Source: Anastatus disparis (Eukaryota > Arthropoda > Insecta > Hymenoptera > Eupelmidae). Taken from it: a stretch of 64,000 bases of DNA. The stretch lies in contig JAFFSR010000136.1 of assembly GCA_017163975.1 (NCBI GenBank), positions 4,771,501-4,835,500 on the forward strand, written 5' to 3'. A program made the translations under genes and the position numbers. How positions within the stretch are numbered: position 1 is the first letter of the stretch; every line of letters starts with the position of its first letter. The notes beneath the pieces were generated by a model. That model did not search any database. It was not told where the DNA came from and was given only the letters and a program-made list of their open reading frames with translations. This document shows, in pieces, positions 61,021 through 64,000 of this stretch.

Positions 61021-64000
61021 GCCTTTAAGATGACGGCAAAGATTCTTCGTTTAATTATACAAATTTCATCATTCTATAAAAGTTTTATTAGTTATTTTTT
61101 ATGAATAAAAGAAATTTCGTTAAAATTTGTGAATCATTAATGTATTGATTAAATTTGTAAAGTTTATTCGATATACCAAACCATATAAATACATACGCTC
61201 TGTTTACTGAATCTCTTATATGCTTTAACGCAAAGCACAGTAAAGGATCACAGTATCTCATACATTATACTTACCCTAAGTTAGAATATAACTTAAAATT
61301 AGCAAGGCAGTTTTTTCTCAATTCTATTAGATTTTCCAGTCGTTATTGACATGGATAATCAATGAATAATATGAAAAATTTTGTAAATTGTAAGAATTGG
61401 CAAACTAATATTTATAAATAACATCCAATCAAATAAAGCTTTTGTAAACTTGAATTTTAATAAAAAAATTTTTTTTTAATTATAAATTTTAGTCTAATAC
61501 GTCATTTTTTGAATTCTCGCTAAGTATTAATTAGATGTAATTACTTCGTGCATGTATTTTTATAAATTTTTATAAAAAATTAATAAAGTTATTTCGATTT
61601 GTAAATAAATAAAAAAAATTAATTATAAAATTCAGTATAATAAACAACGAAAATAATTTTTATCTTTTCGCATTTCTAAAATTGCATTTAATAAGATGTT
61701 TTTATTAGACTTTTTAGATTATTTTTGTAATGCCAAAATTATTAAATATCAATTTATTTTTATATTGTGAGTAAGATGTTCAAAGAATCTTTTATAATTT
61801 TGCATAAAAAATTTTTCTAAATCAGAGTTTTAGCATTTTTTCGAATCATTTAACTTTTTAAAGTATTAATTTGATAAAAAAATAATTAAATTTAACGAGC
61901 AAACTGGAGATTGATGATTAAATTAGTGATGTCTTGTGTAAAATTAGTCAAAGTTTATTCTTGAATAAATCAGATTACTATGGGCAGATTATTTATTTGT
62001 ACTGCTGATTGATAGCGCGATATAACACTTATTTACTTATAATGTTAATTTGTAATGGGTATTAATTAATTTAATAATCTTATTGTATTTTCAAAGTAAT
62101 AATAGGTTTATACCATTGTCTATTTACCATATCTTGTATTTTATCAAAAATATTTATTCTAATTCTTATATTCCTACAAGTAATATACTATTTAATTTAT
62201 TTATTTTTTAATCAATTTAAGGAACGGTTGTAAAAAAAAGATGTAAAACGAGGTCTTGAAACAAGAAGATCGTAGATGATTCTTGCTTTTCTAAAGGCAA
62301 TTTTTAAAATTATGTAATGTGCTAGTGCTGTACAACCATCTCATGATAAATCATCGATTTTAACAGTCGTCAAAAGTTCTTTTAAAAAAATGAATTTAAA
62401 CCGCAGGCAATTTACTTTAGAGAAAATTGTATTTAGTAATTTTAAAGATTTACTAATTTTATAAAACATCGATTAATTTGAACAACCATTTAAAATTTAT
62501 TTATTTTCTTAAATTTTAAAGTGAACATAAGTATCTTAAATGTGAAACGAAAATATGTTTCTGCAGAATCAATTCCAAAGTAAATTTTAAAAATATTTGC
62601 CATAAGGAATGGATTCATGAATTTATGAATATATTTATTTATTCCAGTATTCACATTTTATACGGTATTATGATTTAAATTATCTTATGCTTATATAATG
62701 CTTTAACTGGAGAATGTGTATGTAAAGTCTTACCCTACTTTGAAAAAAATAACTACTTATAACTGCAACTAGTGCGCAAGGGTGTTACAAACAGATTATT
62801 TTTAGAAGATACATAATCGTGCAAATGTGGAATATTCGTTGTGATATAAAAAAAATTTTTTTTTTATTTCTTATATATAGTTTTCATTACAAAATAATTC
62901 GCATTATACCCTTTTTGTACTGTGTTTTGTAAAACAAAATTTGTCGCGTTGAGTGTAATTAAATTAATTACATAAGTCTACATCTTTTTACTTTTTGCAA
63001 TTGCGTAATTTATATAGTTAAAAATATATCCAAATCCAATGAAGTTTTTTATAAAAACATTTAACGAATTTTAAAATAATATTTCAACAATAATGTTTGA
63101 AATAATTAATACAATAAAAATTAAAAAAATTTATTTATAAAAAAAGAAATTGACGAACCTTTGTAAAATTGGCCTTGAATTACATGATTAGGTATGTCTG
63201 TGCGTGTTTGTAAGTGCACGTATGTCAATACTTGTTGGTACTCACACATATACCTAAAAACCAATAATAAAAAAAAAACTTTTACGTTGAAATCTAAAAA
63301 AAAATTTTCTCACCGATTCAATATTATTTTTTTCTTTAAAATAAAATTCAATCACAGATATATACGGTAACAATGGTAAGGACACCTAATCTAATACGAT
63401 AAACTGCCATTACTTCAAGTAAAATGATTTTAGCTGCTCGTTAATTTTATTAGTCAAGTATCAAAATAACTTATTGGGCTTCCCAAAATGCAGCTGCTTT
63501 TTACTTATTTTTTTCAAGATAAATATATTTTTCCTGGTTTAGATTCAATCGGATTGATCATAATTTTTTTTGTTATCAGTTCAATCATAATCTAATAATT
63601 ATTTTTTATTATTTTTAAAAATATTTTCCTCACAGATCTGACAAATAATTCTGTGCTAGTCTGTAGATTTACAATTGAAAAAATAATAATATTAGAAAAC
63701 AAAGTTATTAATAATTATGAGCGAATTCAATGACAAAACGTGATCATTGTACTTTCTAATTTTTTAAATTTCTCGACAAATTCATCATAATATGAAAATG
63801 TTTTGAAATTTTTATTGAGCATTTTGTATTATTTTTTAATAAAACTCTTTTAATGATGATGACACGACTAATTTAGTATAAATCTTGAAAATCATCTTTA
63901 TATTTTTTATTATTGCTGTCCTTAAAAAATACACAGCTTTAAGCCAAAAAAAAGCTGTAAGAAAAAAATGAATACTGTTATCTGTCATTGGTAGTCGGTA
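61021..64000. other. AT-rich sequence, nothing recognised
   Basis: No exon, RNA gene or inverted-repeat element was recognised on either strand. Confidence 0.5.

Overview
The window is about three-quarters A+T, has short AT-rich GT-AG introns and is full of small inverted-repeat elements, a decayed non-LTR retrotransposon and a tRNA-derived SINE. The gene set (HUNK-like kinase, SAP30BP, mitochondrial AlaRS, PTPMT1, MTG1, ATG14, PPM1A/B-type phosphatase) indicates an insect nuclear genome. A hymenopteran is my best guess, but nothing here proves the order. No viral, plasmid or prokaryotic segment and no CRISPR array was seen.

Layout. (1) 1-8456 is gene-poor. From 3.1 to 7.9 kb it is a pile of nested transposons: two MITEs inside the loop of a larger inverted repeat, then a broken LINE split by a hAT-type MITE, a TA-flanked MITE, an unclassified insert and a MITE inside a MITE. 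(2) 8457-17757 (+) holds the last 11 recognisable exons of a CAMK-like kinase gene; its N-lobe exons are not visible. Five of its introns carry repeats or strong hairpins. (3) 17758-23143 is intergenic with several palindromic elements. (4) 23.1-38.4 kb is a compact gene island with no recognisable transposon: SAP30BP (+, intronless CDS), AARS2 (+, 12 exons), PTPMT1 (-, 4 exons), MTG1 (-) and ATG14 (+, 9 exons). (5) 38.4-51.8 kb is intergenic, with a 1-kb palindrome nested in another repeat, a 0.7-kb GC-richer palindrome, a TTAA-flanked element and a SINE. (6) 51789-57877 (-) is a five-exon PPM1 metal-dependent phosphatase whose 5' UTR and promoter extend rightwards, probably into the 59-61 kb region. 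(7) 61-64 kb is AT-rich with nothing I can name.

Functionally, three neighbours in the island act in mitochondria: AARS2 charges tRNA-Ala, MTG1 matures the mitoribosome, and PTPMT1 dephosphorylates phosphatidylglycerophosphate for cardiolipin synthesis. AARS2 and PTPMT1 converge, with stop codons 164 bp apart. MTG1 and ATG14 are divergent across about 2.1 kb. I see no evidence that they are co-regulated.

The most distinctive structural signal is a set of about 385-bp foldback elements (11230-11614, 17141-17535, 19948-20329), each bounded by TTAA. Two are clearly one family. Two lie in introns of the kinase gene, and one of these makes up most of its host intron. Exon models were spliced by hand; every junction kept frame and each complete CDS length is a multiple of three.
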